64,000 nt of DNA. Source: Streptomyces coffeae (lineage in GTDB: Bacteria > Actinomycetota > Actinomycetes > Streptomycetales > Streptomycetaceae). The DNA is taken from contig NZ_JAERRF010000008.1 of NCBI RefSeq assembly GCF_016741875.1, positions 124,001 to 188,000 of the forward strand. The letters are read 5' to 3'. Below are positions 17,478-28,409 of the stretch, in pieces. Numbering within the stretch: position 1 is the stretch's first letter; each line of letters begins with the position of its first letter. Under the pieces are notes generated by a model, which had not been told where the DNA came from, made no database searches, and worked only from the letters and a program-made list of their open reading frames with translations. The position numbers were made by a program, and so were the translations under genes.

Positions 17478-20186
17478 GTGCACGGCTTTGTACGGGGAGA
17501 GGGGGCCCGGGAGTTCCTCGAGGCGTTCACCAGCGTCGTGGTGCCCCCGGGCGGAAAGTTACCGGGCCGGGATCTGATCCCGCCCGTCCTGCTGCTCGCC
17601 GAGGGCGAGGGTGAGGGTGAGGGCGAGCGCGCGGCGGCGCGGGTGGGCCGGGCGGTGCGGGGGCTGCGCTGGTGTCTGTATCCCGAGGGCGCCAAGCGCG
17701 TTCCGTACGCGATGCTCGGCGCCGATGAGATCCGCGAGGCCGCGGGGGAGCGGCCGCTGAGCCTGGGCGTCGGCAGGGAGCTGGCGGCGGATGTGCCGCG
17801 GCACACCGGGAGACTGCGGCTGCCCGACTTCTGGCTCGCCCGGGACATCGTGGAGTGGGCGCTGGATCCGGAGGCGCCCGAGCCGGACGCGACCGGGCTG
17901 CGGGACCATGCCTACGCGGAGCGCCTCAAGCGCGGGCTCGTCCTCCGGGCGCTCTGGGCGCTCGGCGGGCAGAGCGCCGACGGCGGGGCATCGGCCCCGG
18001 GCTGGCTGGCACACCTTCAGCGGTTCCTGGCGCAGCCGCTGTTCCAGCTGCTGCCCCGGTGGTGGTGGGGGCGCCGGTGCACCCGAAGGCTGCTGCGCTC
18101 CCGCAAGCGGGGGTGGTATGCCAAGTGGCGGGGCATCAGCCATGGCCGGACCGCCGAGGAGTTCTTCGGTGATGTCGCGCGGCTGATCCGCTCGGAGCGC
18201 TGCCGGGGCCGGGAGGCGGGCGTCGGCCGGTTCGAGGAGCTGCTGCTGCGCGCGCTGCTGACCGATCTGCGGCGCACGGCCCGGCCCGGCCGGATCTCGC
18301 CGTGGCGGCGCCGGAGGCTGACCCGGTTCGCGGTGCTGCTGGAGCTGCCCGGGGAGGGCGGCGGCGCAGCGGCCGGGGAGCGCTTTCTCCAGCGGTACGG
18401 GGCCGCCGCCCGGGACACCCGGTGCGCGGCGGTCGTGGTCGTCGCGGTGGCTCCGGCCGAGGGCGCGGCGGCGGGTGAGCGCCGGAGCCTGGCCGGTGTG
18501 GCGGACCGGCTGCGCGCCGCGTCCGGGCTGCCGGCGGAGCCGCCGGAGCCGCTGCGGGCGGTGCTGCCCGAGCCTCCGTCGGCGTCGCCGGACGAAGTGG
18601 AGCTCACCCCCGTCGCACCGCGCACCTTCCGGCTCGCCCCCGCCGCCGAGCTGGCCCTGACCGGGACGCTGGTGGCGGCGCTGCTGAGCGTGCCGGGGGT
18701 GTGGTTCTTCGAGCGGGTCACGACCGAGGAGGACCGCACCTGTCTGGGCGGGGCCTCCCGCGAGGTCGTCACCGGCCGCGCGGAGCCGAGCGACGCCACG
18801 CCCCGGCAGGAGTACGAGGAAGCCGCGCAGATGATCGACGAGGAGAACGCCCGGGTGAACCAGGAGGCCGGGGAGCACGGCGGTACGGTCCGCACGGTCA
18901 TGCATATCGGCGCGGACGTGGCCAAGAACCAGAAGGGGCAGCGGTACAACGGCGCCGTGCCCGAGCTGCGCGGGATCGCGCTCGCCCAGCGCTCGCTGAA
19001 CGAGGAGGCGGAGAACAACCCCGGGAAGGTGTGGCTGCGTGTGGCCACCCGTCACGCCGGCGACGATTTCGCCAACGCGGAGCGGGTCGCGCGGCAGATC
19101 GTGGCGGACGCGCGGAAGAAGAATTCCGGAATCATCGGTGTGGTGGGCTTCTCCCACAGCCTGAGGCAGACGCAGACCGCCGTCCGGATCCTGGGCGACG
19201 CGCGGATTCCCATGGTCGGCACCACCGCCACCGCCGACGCGATGCAGGTGAGTGACCACTACCGCCGGGTGGCGCCGATCAACAGCCGTGAGGCCGGGGT
19301 CGAGGCCGCGTTCGCGCACCGGGGCCGCATCGTGGACGACGGCTCGGGCAACTGCGCCCCGGCCGAGGCCGCTGTGGTGGTGAAGGATCCGCGGGACCTG
19401 TACAGCCAGGAGATCGGCCGGCTGTTCGCCGAGCGGTTCGGCGGGCGCCCGACCACCTTGGCGTACACCCCGGGCGGCCGGGACAAGAGCCGTGCCCAGC
19501 TGCCGAGCGACGACCGTGTTGTCGTCCAGGACAGCATCGGTGAACTGGCCGACGCGGTGTGCGAGCGCATCACCGAAGCCCCCCGTACGGTCGTCTACTG
19601 GGCCTCCCGGGCCGCCGAATTCAGCGCCTTCCTCGACGACTTCGGGGATGACACCGCATGCGAGGGCCGGAAGCTCACGGTGCTCGCGGGCAACGACCTC
19701 ACCACCGCCGCGCTGTCCGGGGAGTATGCGGACCGGCCCTGGCTGCGGCTCTACCACACGGTGCATGTGCTGCCCGCGGGCCATCCCCGGGCCAGCGATG
19801 TCGCCCAGGTGTTCAACGCCGAGTACGCGCACGAGTTCGGCAGCCACGATCTGTGGCGCAATGACGGGCGGGCCGCTCTGGGCTACGACGCGATGCAGCT
19901 GATGGCCGCCGCCGTGAACACCGCGTACCGGAGCACGGAGACCGTGGGGCGTTCGCATGTGCAGCTCAGCCTGGACAACGGCGTCCGGAAGCAAGGCGCC
20001 AGCGGCTATCTGCACTTCGGGCGGGGCGACCGGGGCGTCTCTCGGGACAAGCCGCTGGTCATCCTGCGCCATACCGCGGACGGCTCCCGGCCGGTGCTGT
20101 ACTGCGGCGCGTTCGCCCGCAATCCGGCGGGGCGGATCGAGCGCTGGGGGCCGCACGGGGAGTTCGACTGTCCGCGGGACGGCTGA
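17478..20186 (+). CDS. Single-pass membrane sensor-like protein with extracellular type-I ligand-binding domain
   Basis: A 902-residue protein in three parts. Residues 1 to about 385 are cytoplasmic, Arg/Trp-rich and of unknown fold; PPVLLLA followed by an EGEGEGEGE stretch, and later strands FAVLLELP and AAVVVVAVA, resemble a P-loop NTPase core that has lost Walker A (inference). One hydrophobic segment (about 388-409) spans the membrane. The rest, to the end, looks like a branched-chain amino acid-type binding protein (Peripla_BP_6): NGAVPELRGIALAQRSLNEE, GIIGVVGFSHSLRQTQTA, PMVGTTATADAMQVS, GRAALGYDAMQLMAAA. No lipobox and no permease or ATPase nearby, so it is probably a sensor, not a transporter part. 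GTG start with GGGGGAAG upstream. Confidence 0.75.
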   Translation: MHGFVRGEGAREFLEAFTSVVVPPGGKLPGRDLIPPVLLLAEGEGEGEGERAAARVGRAVRGLRWCLYPEGAKRVPYAMLGADEIREAAGERPLSLGVGRELAADVPRHTGRLRLPDFWLARDIVEWALDPEAPEPDATGLRDHAYAERLKRGLVLRALWALGGQSADGGASAPGWLAHLQRFLAQPLFQLLPRWWWGRRCTRRLLRSRKRGWYAKWRGISHGRTAEEFFGDVARLIRSERCRGREAGVGRFEELLLRALLTDLRRTARPGRISPWRRRRLTRFAVLLELPGEGGGAAAGERFLQRYGAAARDTRCAAVVVVAVAPAEGAAAGERRSLAGVADRLRAASGLPAEPPEPLRAVLPEPPSASPDEVELTPVAPRTFRLAPAAELALTGTLVAALLSVPGVWFFERVTTEEDRTCLGGASREVVTGRAEPSDATPRQEYEEAAQMIDEENARVNQEAGEHGGTVRTVMHIGADVAKNQKGQRYNGAVPELRGIALAQRSLNEEAENNPGKVWLRVATRHAGDDFANAERVARQIVADARKKNSGIIGVVGFSHSLRQTQTAVRILGDARIPMVGTTATADAMQVSDHYRRVAPINSREAGVEAAFAHRGRIVDDGSGNCAPAEAAVVVKDPRDLYSQEIGRLFAERFGGRPTTLAYTPGGRDKSRAQLPSDDRVVVQDSIGELADAVCERITEAPRTVVYWASRAAEFSAFLDDFGDDTACEGRKLTVLAGNDLTTAALSGEYADRPWLRLYHTVHVLPAGHPRASDVAQVFNAEYAHEFGSHDLWRNDGRAALGYDAMQLMAAAVNTAYRSTETVGRSHVQLSLDNGVRKQGASGYLHFGRGDRGVSRDKPLVILRHTADGSRPVLYCGAFARNPAGRIERWGPHGEFDCPRDG

Positions 20187-20267
20187 CACAACCATGAGAG
20201 CGCTTCATGGGTCTGTGTGAGTGCTCGCCCGAATCATGGGCGCACGATCCAATCAGGGGGAATTCTT

Positions 20268-20729
20268 ATGCTTCGCCTGCTTCGTTCCTCGGCGGTGACC
20301 GCCGGCTGCACGGCCGCGCTCGGCCTCGGACTCGTTCTCGCCGCGGGCGCGCCCGCCTCCGCGCACACCCCCAGGACCGACCCGAACGACCGCTACACCG
20401 CCGAGGAGATCCACCACTTCCTGGAGGGCTTCTACGGCAACCACGGCCCGCGCCCCTGGGAGCGGGAGCACCTGGTCTCCGAGCAGCTGAAGGAGAGGGC
20501 CGACCATAACCCCGGCTATGACGTGCTGCTGTGCGCGCAGAACACCCCCAAGCGCATCGACATCGGCGAGGTGACCACGGCGCAGTCCGCAGGGGTCGGC
20601 TGGGCGACGGTCACGGCCCACTGGCGCGGCCGCCCCGCCACCACCTCGTCCTTCACCGCCTATGTCGACCTCGACGGCAGCCGCCCGATGGAGCTGCTCG
20701 ACGTGGACTGCGCTACGCCCGAGGACTGA
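20268..20729 (+). CDS. Small secreted protein of unknown function
   Basis: A 153-residue protein with a clear Sec signal peptide: RLLRSS basic start, hydrophobic core and ASA cleavage site near residue 32. The mature part is hydrophilic, has two cysteines (VLLCAQ and DVDCAT) that may form a disulfide, and ends as a small alpha/beta domain (VGWATVTAHW, SFTAYVDLDG). I do not recognise a family. The ATG at 20268 follows AGGGGG at good spacing. A small inverted repeat (GCCC/GGGC, 20221-20245) lies upstream. It is not clearly linked to its neighbours. Confidence 0.72.
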   Translation: MLRLLRSSAVTAGCTAALGLGLVLAAGAPASAHTPRTDPNDRYTAEEIHHFLEGFYGNHGPRPWEREHLVSEQLKERADHNPGYDVLLCAQNTPKRIDIGEVTTAQSAGVGWATVTAHWRGRPATTSSFTAYVDLDGSRPMELLDVDCATPED

Positions 20730-20787
20730 CGGTGCCCCCGCCGGACCGGGGACCCGGTTCCGCCGACCGGGGCCGTAGTCTCGCCGT

Positions 20788-22872
20788 ATGACCTGGTCGC
20801 GCGCGCTGAAGGAGACCGCGCGCGACGGGCTGTCCATCGAACCCACCCGGCTGGAGCCGCTGGTCGCGCTGCGCGGTGCCTGCGGGGTGGCGCTCGTGAT
20901 CGGGCTGACCCTGTGGCTGGGGTCGCCGACGCTCGCGGTCTCCTCGGCGTTCGGCGCGTTCTCCGCCGGGATCGCCACCTTCCAGCGCAGCTGGCGGCCG
21001 CGCCCCGCGCTGGCCCTGGCCGCCGCGGGCGGTCTCGCGGTGAGCACCTTCCTGGGCTATCTGGCCGCCGCCCACACCGCCACCTTCGTTGTCATGCTCG
21101 CCGTCTGGACGCTGCTGACGGGGATGGCGTGGGCGGTCGGCCCGGTCTCCGGGCTGGTCGCGACCCAGATGGTCGCCGTGATGCTGGTGACCGTCACTCT
21201 CCCCACCTCGCTGCTGGGCGCCCTGGAGCACGCCGCGCTGATCGGCCTGGGCGGGGTCGTCCAGGCCGCGCTGATCGTGCTGTTCCCGGTGCGGCCGTGG
21301 GGCGTGCAGCGGGACGCGCTGGCCGACGCGCTCGCCGCCGTGGCCGACTACGCCCGGCGGCTGCGCCACGACCCCGTGGCGCCGTTCGACCCCACCCCGC
21401 TGATGGACGCCCGCAGCGCCGCCGCGCTGACGCCCCGCCAGGCCCGGCGGCGGCCGCGCCAGCTGCGCGGCTACCGGCTGTTGGCCGAGCGGATCCGGCC
21501 GGTGCTGGCCTCGCTCGCCGACCCGGTGGTCGGCGCCGCGGCCGAGGGACCCGAACGCGACCGGGCGCGGGAACTGCTGGGCGCCACCGCCACCGTGCTG
21601 GACGCCGTGGCCCATGCCATCCGCAAGGGCGTACCGGTACGGCTGCCGCCGGAGGCGATGGCGGTGCTGGAGGTGCCGCCGACCGGCCCCAAGCTGGACG
21701 GCGCCGCCCGTCGCGCCGCACTGCGGTTGATGGCGCTGGTGAACGACGTGGTGGAGTCCTCGGACGAACCGGTCGAGACGATGACCGCCGACGGCGGCCG
21801 GGATCGCCGCTATCTGGCGCGCCCCACGCGGGTCGGCATGGTGCGGGTGGCCTGGCGCGCCCTGCGCCGGGAGACCCGCTGGTCCTCACCCGTCTCCCGG
21901 CACGCGGTGCGGGTCTCCGTGGTCGCCGCGGGCGGCTATCTGCTGGGCAGCGCGCTGCCCTGGGGCCATGGCTACTGGGCGCCGCTGACCTCGGTGATGG
22001 TGCTGCGGCCCGACTTCGGCCAGACCTTCTCGCGCGGGGTGGCCCGCTTCATCGGAACGCTGGCGGGGGTGCTGGTCGCCGGGGTGGTGGTGGCGCTGGC
22101 CGACCCCGCCCCCTGGGTGAGCGCACTGCTGGCGGTGGTCTGCGTGGGCTCGCTGTATCTGCTGATGCGCACCGGTTTCATCGTGGCCTCCGCGTGCATC
22201 GGCGCCTACGTGGTCTTTCTGCTCGGCATCGCGGGCGCGGCCTGGGGGCAGACGGTGCAGGCGCGGGTGGCGCTGACCCTGCTGGGCGGGGTGCTGGCGA
22301 TGGCCGCGTACGTGGTCTTCCCGGCCTGGGAGACACCGCTGCTGCGGGACCGGCTGGCGGACTGGCTGACCGCCAACGGCCGTTACGCCACTGCCGTGTT
22401 GGACGCCCACGCCCGCCCCGCCGACCGCCGCCCCCGCCAGGTGCGCGAGGCGCTGCTGGACGCGCGGGCGGCGCGGGCCGCCTGGGAGCAGCTGGAGGCG
22501 CGGGCCCAGCGGGAGCCGGTGCGCCACCGCGGACTGTCCCGGCGCGCGGCGCGGGAGGCACAGGCGGCGCTGTCCACCACGGGGCGGGTCACCATGCTGC
22601 TGGAGGCCCACCTTCCGGACCGCGCCGCGCCACCGTCCCCGGAGGCCGGGGAGTTCGCCGCGGCGCTGCGCACGGCGGTGCCGGAGGCCGCCGCCGCGGT
22701 ACGGGAGCGGCGTCCGCTGGACTGGGAGCCGCTGCGGGAGGTGCTGGAGCGCTGGCAGCGGAGGGCCGGGGACCGGCCCGGGGTCGGGGTGCGTGGCGCC
22801 GAGCTGCTGGTGGAGGCCCTGGAGGAGCTGGCGGAGGCGCTGACGGTGGCGGCCAAGCCGAGCCGCGGCTGA
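20788..22872 (+). CDS. FUSC-family inner membrane protein
   Basis: A 694-residue protein with two clusters of transmembrane helices (about residues 28-180 and 370-515) separated by a soluble region and followed by a long Ala/Arg-rich helical tail. The second cluster holds the FUSC core (YWAPLTSVMVLRPDFGQTFSRGVARFIGTLAGVL), as in fusaric acid resistance proteins, AaeB and YccS. These are linked to export of aromatic acids or envelope functions. There is no HlyD-type partner. The ATG at 20788 has only a weak ribosome-binding site. It converges on the TetR gene at 22939. Confidence 0.85.
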   Translation: MTWSRALKETARDGLSIEPTRLEPLVALRGACGVALVIGLTLWLGSPTLAVSSAFGAFSAGIATFQRSWRPRPALALAAAGGLAVSTFLGYLAAAHTATFVVMLAVWTLLTGMAWAVGPVSGLVATQMVAVMLVTVTLPTSLLGALEHAALIGLGGVVQAALIVLFPVRPWGVQRDALADALAAVADYARRLRHDPVAPFDPTPLMDARSAAALTPRQARRRPRQLRGYRLLAERIRPVLASLADPVVGAAAEGPERDRARELLGATATVLDAVAHAIRKGVPVRLPPEAMAVLEVPPTGPKLDGAARRAALRLMALVNDVVESSDEPVETMTADGGRDRRYLARPTRVGMVRVAWRALRRETRWSSPVSRHAVRVSVVAAGGYLLGSALPWGHGYWAPLTSVMVLRPDFGQTFSRGVARFIGTLAGVLVAGVVVALADPAPWVSALLAVVCVGSLYLLMRTGFIVASACIGAYVVFLLGIAGAAWGQTVQARVALTLLGGVLAMAAYVVFPAWETPLLRDRLADWLTANGRYATAVLDAHARPADRRPRQVREALLDARAARAAWEQLEARAQREPVRHRGLSRRAAREAQAALSTTGRVTMLLEAHLPDRAAPPSPEAGEFAAALRTAVPEAAAAVRERRPLDWEPLREVLERWQRRAGDRPGVGVRGAELLVEALEELAEALTVAAKPSRG

Positions 22873-22887
22873 GCCGAGCGCGGCCGA

Positions 22888-22933
22888 GCCGTGCCGCGCT
22901 GAGCGTGCTTGGCTGCGCCGTGCCGCGCTGAGC
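22888..22933. repeat. 17-bp direct repeat
   Basis: GCCGTGCCGCGCTGAGC occurs at 22888-22904 and 22917-22933, in the short convergent gap between the FUSC and TetR genes. It looks like a local slippage product. Confidence 0.7.
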
Positions 22934-22938
22934 CGTGG

Positions 22939-23544
22939 TCAGGCCGAACCGCTGAACAGCCGCTCCAGGTGCAGCTCGATCAGCCCCATGGCTTCCTCGG
23001 GGGTGTGCAGCTCCATCAGGGTGTGTCCGGACACCCCTTCGACCAGGCCCATCAGCAGGGACGCCTCACGCTCCGGGTCCAGATCGGCGGCCACCTCGCC
23101 CCGTTCGACGCCCCGTGCCACCTGTCCGGCGAAGAAGGCACGCAGCGCGCGGTTGCCCTCCCGGGCATGGGCGCGCGGCCGCTCGTCGTAGAGCGCCCGG
23201 ACGAAGTAGGCGATCTGCACCCGCTGGCCGATCCGGCTGTTCTCGTCCAGCGGCAGCATCTCGGCGAGCGTTTCGCGCAGCACGGTGCGCGGGGTCGGCT
23301 CGCCCGGCAGCGCCTCGATCCGGCCGCGGATCCGCTGCCCGGCGAGCTGCCCGATGTGCTCGAGCGCGAAGCTCAGCATCTCGTCCTTGCTGGTGAAGTA
23401 GTGCTGCAACTGACCGAGTGAGATCCCCGCCTCGGCGGCGACATCGCGCAGGCTCGCGCCCTCCAGGCCGCGTGCGGCCGCGATCCGCCACAGCGCCTCG
23501 GCGATCAGTCTGCGCCGCTCTTCATGATCCACCCGCTTGGGCAC
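22939..23544 (-). CDS. TetR/AcrR-family transcriptional regulator
   Basis: A 201-residue repressor-type protein. The helix-turn-helix (SLRDVAAEAGISLGQLQHYF) lies at about residues 30-50, and a TetR_C helical domain follows. The GTG at 23544 (VPKRVDHEERRRLI) has GGAAGGA eight bases upstream and is preferred; upstream extension would cross the operator region. It is divergent from two PH-domain genes, with a near-perfect 16-bp inverted repeat between, so it most likely controls them and itself. The ligand is unknown. Confidence 0.88.
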   Translation of the reverse strand: MPKRVDHEERRRLIAEALWRIAAARGLEGASLRDVAAEAGISLGQLQHYFTSKDEMLSFALEHIGQLAGQRIRGRIEALPGEPTPRTVLRETLAEMLPLDENSRIGQRVQIAYFVRALYDERPRAHAREGNRALRAFFAGQVARGVERGEVAADLDPEREASLLMGLVEGVSGHTLMELHTPEEAMGLIELHLERLFSGSA

Positions 23545-23574
23545 CCCGTGGTCCTTCCCGCATGACTGTTTTGG

Positions 23575-23622
23575 CAAGTCACTTGTATTGCTATAGTAGC
23601 CCCGTTCAATACAGCTGACTTG
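23575..23622. promoter_or_regulatory. TetR operator pair in the divergent promoter
   Basis: Arms CAAGTCACTTGTATTG (23575-23590) and CAATACAGCTGACTTG (23607-23622) are reverse complements at 14 of 16 positions. The left arm is itself a dyad (CAAGT-C-ACTTG). The AT-rich centre (CTATAGTAG) would hold a -10 box. Confidence 0.75.
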
Positions 23623-23644
23623 AAAAAGTTTACGGGGAACCGCG

Positions 23645-24148
23645 ATGCCCGAACTCAGGCCGCCGCACCACCGAGTCGACCCACGAGCCCGCCGCTGGTG
23701 GACCGTGCAGGCCCTGCTCGTCCTCAGTGGCCCGGCGCTGCTCACCGCCCTGGCCCTGACCGTCCTGTCACTGCTCTTCTTCCCGGGCGCACTGCCCTGG
23801 CTCGGCCCGCTGCTGCTGGCCGTCCTGGTGCTGCCCGCCCTCGGCTATCTGTGGTTCATGCCCAAGTGGCGGTACGCGGTGCACGCCTGGGAACTGGGAG
23901 ACCGCGCGGTCTACGCGGCCGGTGGCTGGTTCTGGCGCACCCGGCGGATCGCCCCGCTCTCCCGGGTGCAGACCGTGGACACCGTGCGCGGCCCGGTCCA
24001 GCGGGCGTTCGGACTGGCCACCGTCACCGTCACCACCGCCTCCACCGCGGGCGACATCCGGATCGCGGGACTGTCCGACGCCGACGCCGAAGAGCTCTCG
24101 CGCCGGATCGGCGAGGCCGCCCAGCTGGTGCCCGGTGATGCCGCGTGA
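23645..24148 (+). CDS. Membrane protein with bacterial PH domain (YdbS-like)
   Basis: A 167-residue protein with two adjacent transmembrane helices (about 20-75) and one bacterial PH (bPH_2) domain: YAVHAWELGDRAVYAAGGWFW, then PLSRVQTVDTVRGPVQRAFGLATVTVTT, the typical 'hsRiq.v....g...r.fGla.v.v.t' pattern. These small proteins are commonly paired with a larger multi-PH protein, as here (4-base overlap). The function of the family is not settled; a role at the envelope, including stress or antibiotic response, has been proposed. Controlled probably by the divergent TetR protein. Confidence 0.85.
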   Translation: MPELRPPHHRVDPRARRWWTVQALLVLSGPALLTALALTVLSLLFFPGALPWLGPLLLAVLVLPALGYLWFMPKWRYAVHAWELGDRAVYAAGGWFWRTRRIAPLSRVQTVDTVRGPVQRAFGLATVTVTTASTAGDIRIAGLSDADAEELSRRIGEAAQLVPGDAA

Positions 24149-25725
24149 ACGGCACCGCACCCACCGCCCCGGCGCCGGAGTGGCGCTCCCTCGATCCGCG
24201 TACCGTCGCCGTCCACCTCAGCTGGATGGCCGCCCCGCTCGGCTCCCTCGGGCTCACCGCCCTGGCCACTCACGGACGGCTGGACGCCCGTGCCTGGATC
24301 ACCCTCGGCTGTATCGCCGCGAGCTTCGCCGTTGTCACCACCGGTGGGGTGCTGCGCTGGTGGCGCACCCGCTACCGGATCACCGCCGACGCCTTCGAAC
24401 TGCGCACCGGGCTGTTCACCCGGCGGCTGCGCGCCATCCCGCTGCGCCGCATCCGCAATGTCGATCTGACCGCCCATCCCGTCCAGCGGCTCTTCGGCCT
24501 CACCGTGCTGCGCGCCGGTACCACGGCCGACGGTGCGCTGACCCTGGAAGCGCTCACCCGCCCCGCCGCCGAGCGGCTGCGCGCCGAACTGCTGGCCCGC
24601 GCCGGGACCACGGCCACCGCCGGGGAGCCGGTGCTCTCCACCGTCGACCGGCGCTGGCTGCGCTACGCCCCGCTCACCTTCTGGATCTTCGGTGGGGTCT
24701 TCGCCGTCCTCGGCACCGTCTGGCGGGTGCTCAGCGACATCGGTGTCGAGCCCTGGCGGATCGGGGTGGTCCGCGACGCCTTCGAGGAGTTCGGCAACAG
24801 CGCGCTGTGGCTCACCGTGCCGCTCGCCCTGCTCGGGATCGCCGCTGTCGGCAGCCTCGGCGCGGTCGCGCTGTACGCCGAGAACTGGTGGAGGTACCGC
24901 CTGGAGTGGACGGACGCGAGCACCCTGCGGGTCCGCCGCGGACTGCTCACCACCCGCTCGGTCTCCTTCGAACGCTCCCGGCTGCGCGGTGCGGTGCTCC
25001 GCGAACCCCTGCTGCTGCGCATGGGCGGCGGAGCCACCGTACGGGCCGTCGCGGGCGGACTCGGCAGCCGGGAGGAGAACTGCAAGCGCAGCCAGGTGCT
25101 GCCGCCCGCGCCCCGCGCCGAGGCGCTGCGGGTGGCCGCCGGAGTGCTGGCCCACGAACCCGGCGGCGACGCCCGGACCCTCTTCGACCGGCCCGCGCTG
25201 CGCCCCCATCCCGCCGCCGCCCGCCGCCGCCGGATCAGCCGCGGCATCATCTGGGTCGTCCTGCCCGGCACCGCCGCCCTCGCCGTGCTCGGCGCGCTGC
25301 TCACCCCGGTGCTGCTGTACTGCGCGCTCGGCTATGCCCTGCTGGCCACACCCGTGGTGCTGGTGCTCGCCGGGGATGCCCACCGCTCCCTCGGCCACGG
25401 GGTGACCGGCCGTCATCTGCTGATCCGCTCGGGCACCTTCAGCCGGGACACCGTCGCCCTGGAGCGTGACGCCGTGCTCGCCTGGAGCTTCACCGACAAC
25501 CCGCTGTCCCGGCGGGCCGGTCTCACCACCGTGACGGCCGCCGTCGCGGCGGGCCAGGACGGCTATCGCGCCCCGGACATGGCAGCCGGGGACGCCGTGC
25601 CCTTCGCGGCCGCGGCCGCCCCCGGGATCCTCGACGATTTCCTGGTGACGGCCGGGCACGGGAGCGGGGGCAGGACCGGGGAGGGGCGGGCGGACGCGCT
25701 CAGTCCGTCCGGCCGCCGCCCTTGA
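24145..25725 (+). CDS. Multi-PH-domain membrane protein (YdbT-like)
   Basis: A 526-residue membrane protein with three bPH_2 units alternating with pairs of transmembrane helices (near 20-75, 175-240 and 365-400). The repeated pattern is visible at IPLRRIRNVDLTAHPVQRLF, SFERSRLRGAVLREPLLLRM and ALERDAVLAWSFTDNPLSRR. It starts with GTG overlapping the stop of the YdbS-like gene (GTGA), so the two are coupled and probably form one complex. Its 3' end overlaps the convergent sdhB by 26 bases. Confidence 0.85.
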   Translation: MNGTAPTAPAPEWRSLDPRTVAVHLSWMAAPLGSLGLTALATHGRLDARAWITLGCIAASFAVVTTGGVLRWWRTRYRITADAFELRTGLFTRRLRAIPLRRIRNVDLTAHPVQRLFGLTVLRAGTTADGALTLEALTRPAAERLRAELLARAGTTATAGEPVLSTVDRRWLRYAPLTFWIFGGVFAVLGTVWRVLSDIGVEPWRIGVVRDAFEEFGNSALWLTVPLALLGIAAVGSLGAVALYAENWWRYRLEWTDASTLRVRRGLLTTRSVSFERSRLRGAVLREPLLLRMGGGATVRAVAGGLGSREENCKRSQVLPPAPRAEALRVAAGVLAHEPGGDARTLFDRPALRPHPAAARRRRISRGIIWVVLPGTAALAVLGALLTPVLLYCALGYALLATPVVLVLAGDAHRSLGHGVTGRHLLIRSGTFSRDTVALERDAVLAWSFTDNPLSRRAGLTTVTAAVAAGQDGYRAPDMAAGDAVPFAAAAAPGILDDFLVTAGHGSGGRTGEGRADALSPSGRRP

Positions 25726-26451
25726 GGCTCGCCCGCAGGAACTCCCGGTTCATCCGCGAAATGGACTGAAGCGGAATCCCCTTGGGGCAGGCCACGGCGC
25801 ATTCACCGGTGTTGGTGCAGCCGCCGAAGCCCTCCTCGTCCATCGTCTCCACCATGTCCAGCACCCGGGACTCACGCTCCGGCGCCCCCTGCGGCAGCGC
25901 GTTGAGATGGACCACCTTCGCCGAGGTGAAGAGCATCGCCGAGCCATTGGGGCAGGCGGCCACACAGGCCCCGCACCCGATGCACTCGGCGTGCTCGAAG
26001 GCGAGGTCCGCCACCGGCTTGGGCACCGGGGTGGCATGGGCGTCCGGGGCGCTGCCGGTCGGCGTGGAGATGAACCCGCCCGAGCCGATGATCCGGTCGA
26101 ACGCCGACCGGTCCACCACCAGATCCTTGACCACCGGGAACGCGGCGGCGCGCCAGGGCTCGACATCGATGGTGTCGCCGTCCGCGAAATGCCGCATATG
26201 GAGCTGACAGGTGGTGGTGCGCTCGGGCCCGTGTGCCTGCCCGTTGATCACCATGCCGCAGGCGCCGCAGATGCCTTCGCGGCAGTCGTGGTCGAAGGCG
26301 ACCGGCTCGTACCCGCTGAGGATCAGCTCCTCGTTGAGGGTGTCGAGCATCTCCAGGAAGGACATCTCGGGCGCGATGCCGTCGACCTCGTAGGTGGTCA
26401 GGGCGCCCGGCTCCTCGGGGCCGCCCTGGCGCCAGATCCGCAGGGTGAGCC

Positions 26452-26455
<4 letters not shown>
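25700..26455 (-). CDS. sdhB: Succinate dehydrogenase/fumarate reductase iron-sulfur subunit
   Basis: A 251-residue iron-sulfur protein. The N-terminal plant-ferredoxin domain binds 2Fe-2S (CREGICGACG and a later cysteine in TTTCQLH). The C-terminal domain has the ligands for 4Fe-4S and 3Fe-4S clusters (CIGCGACVAACP and CTNTGECAVACP). It passes electrons from the flavoprotein to the membrane cytochrome. The ATG overlaps the flavoprotein stop by four bases. Last gene of a cytochrome b-flavoprotein-FeS operon, the order of the Bacillus/actinobacterial type-B enzymes. Confidence 0.95.
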
Positions 26456-28407
<1,952 letters not shown>

Positions 28408-28409
28408 CT

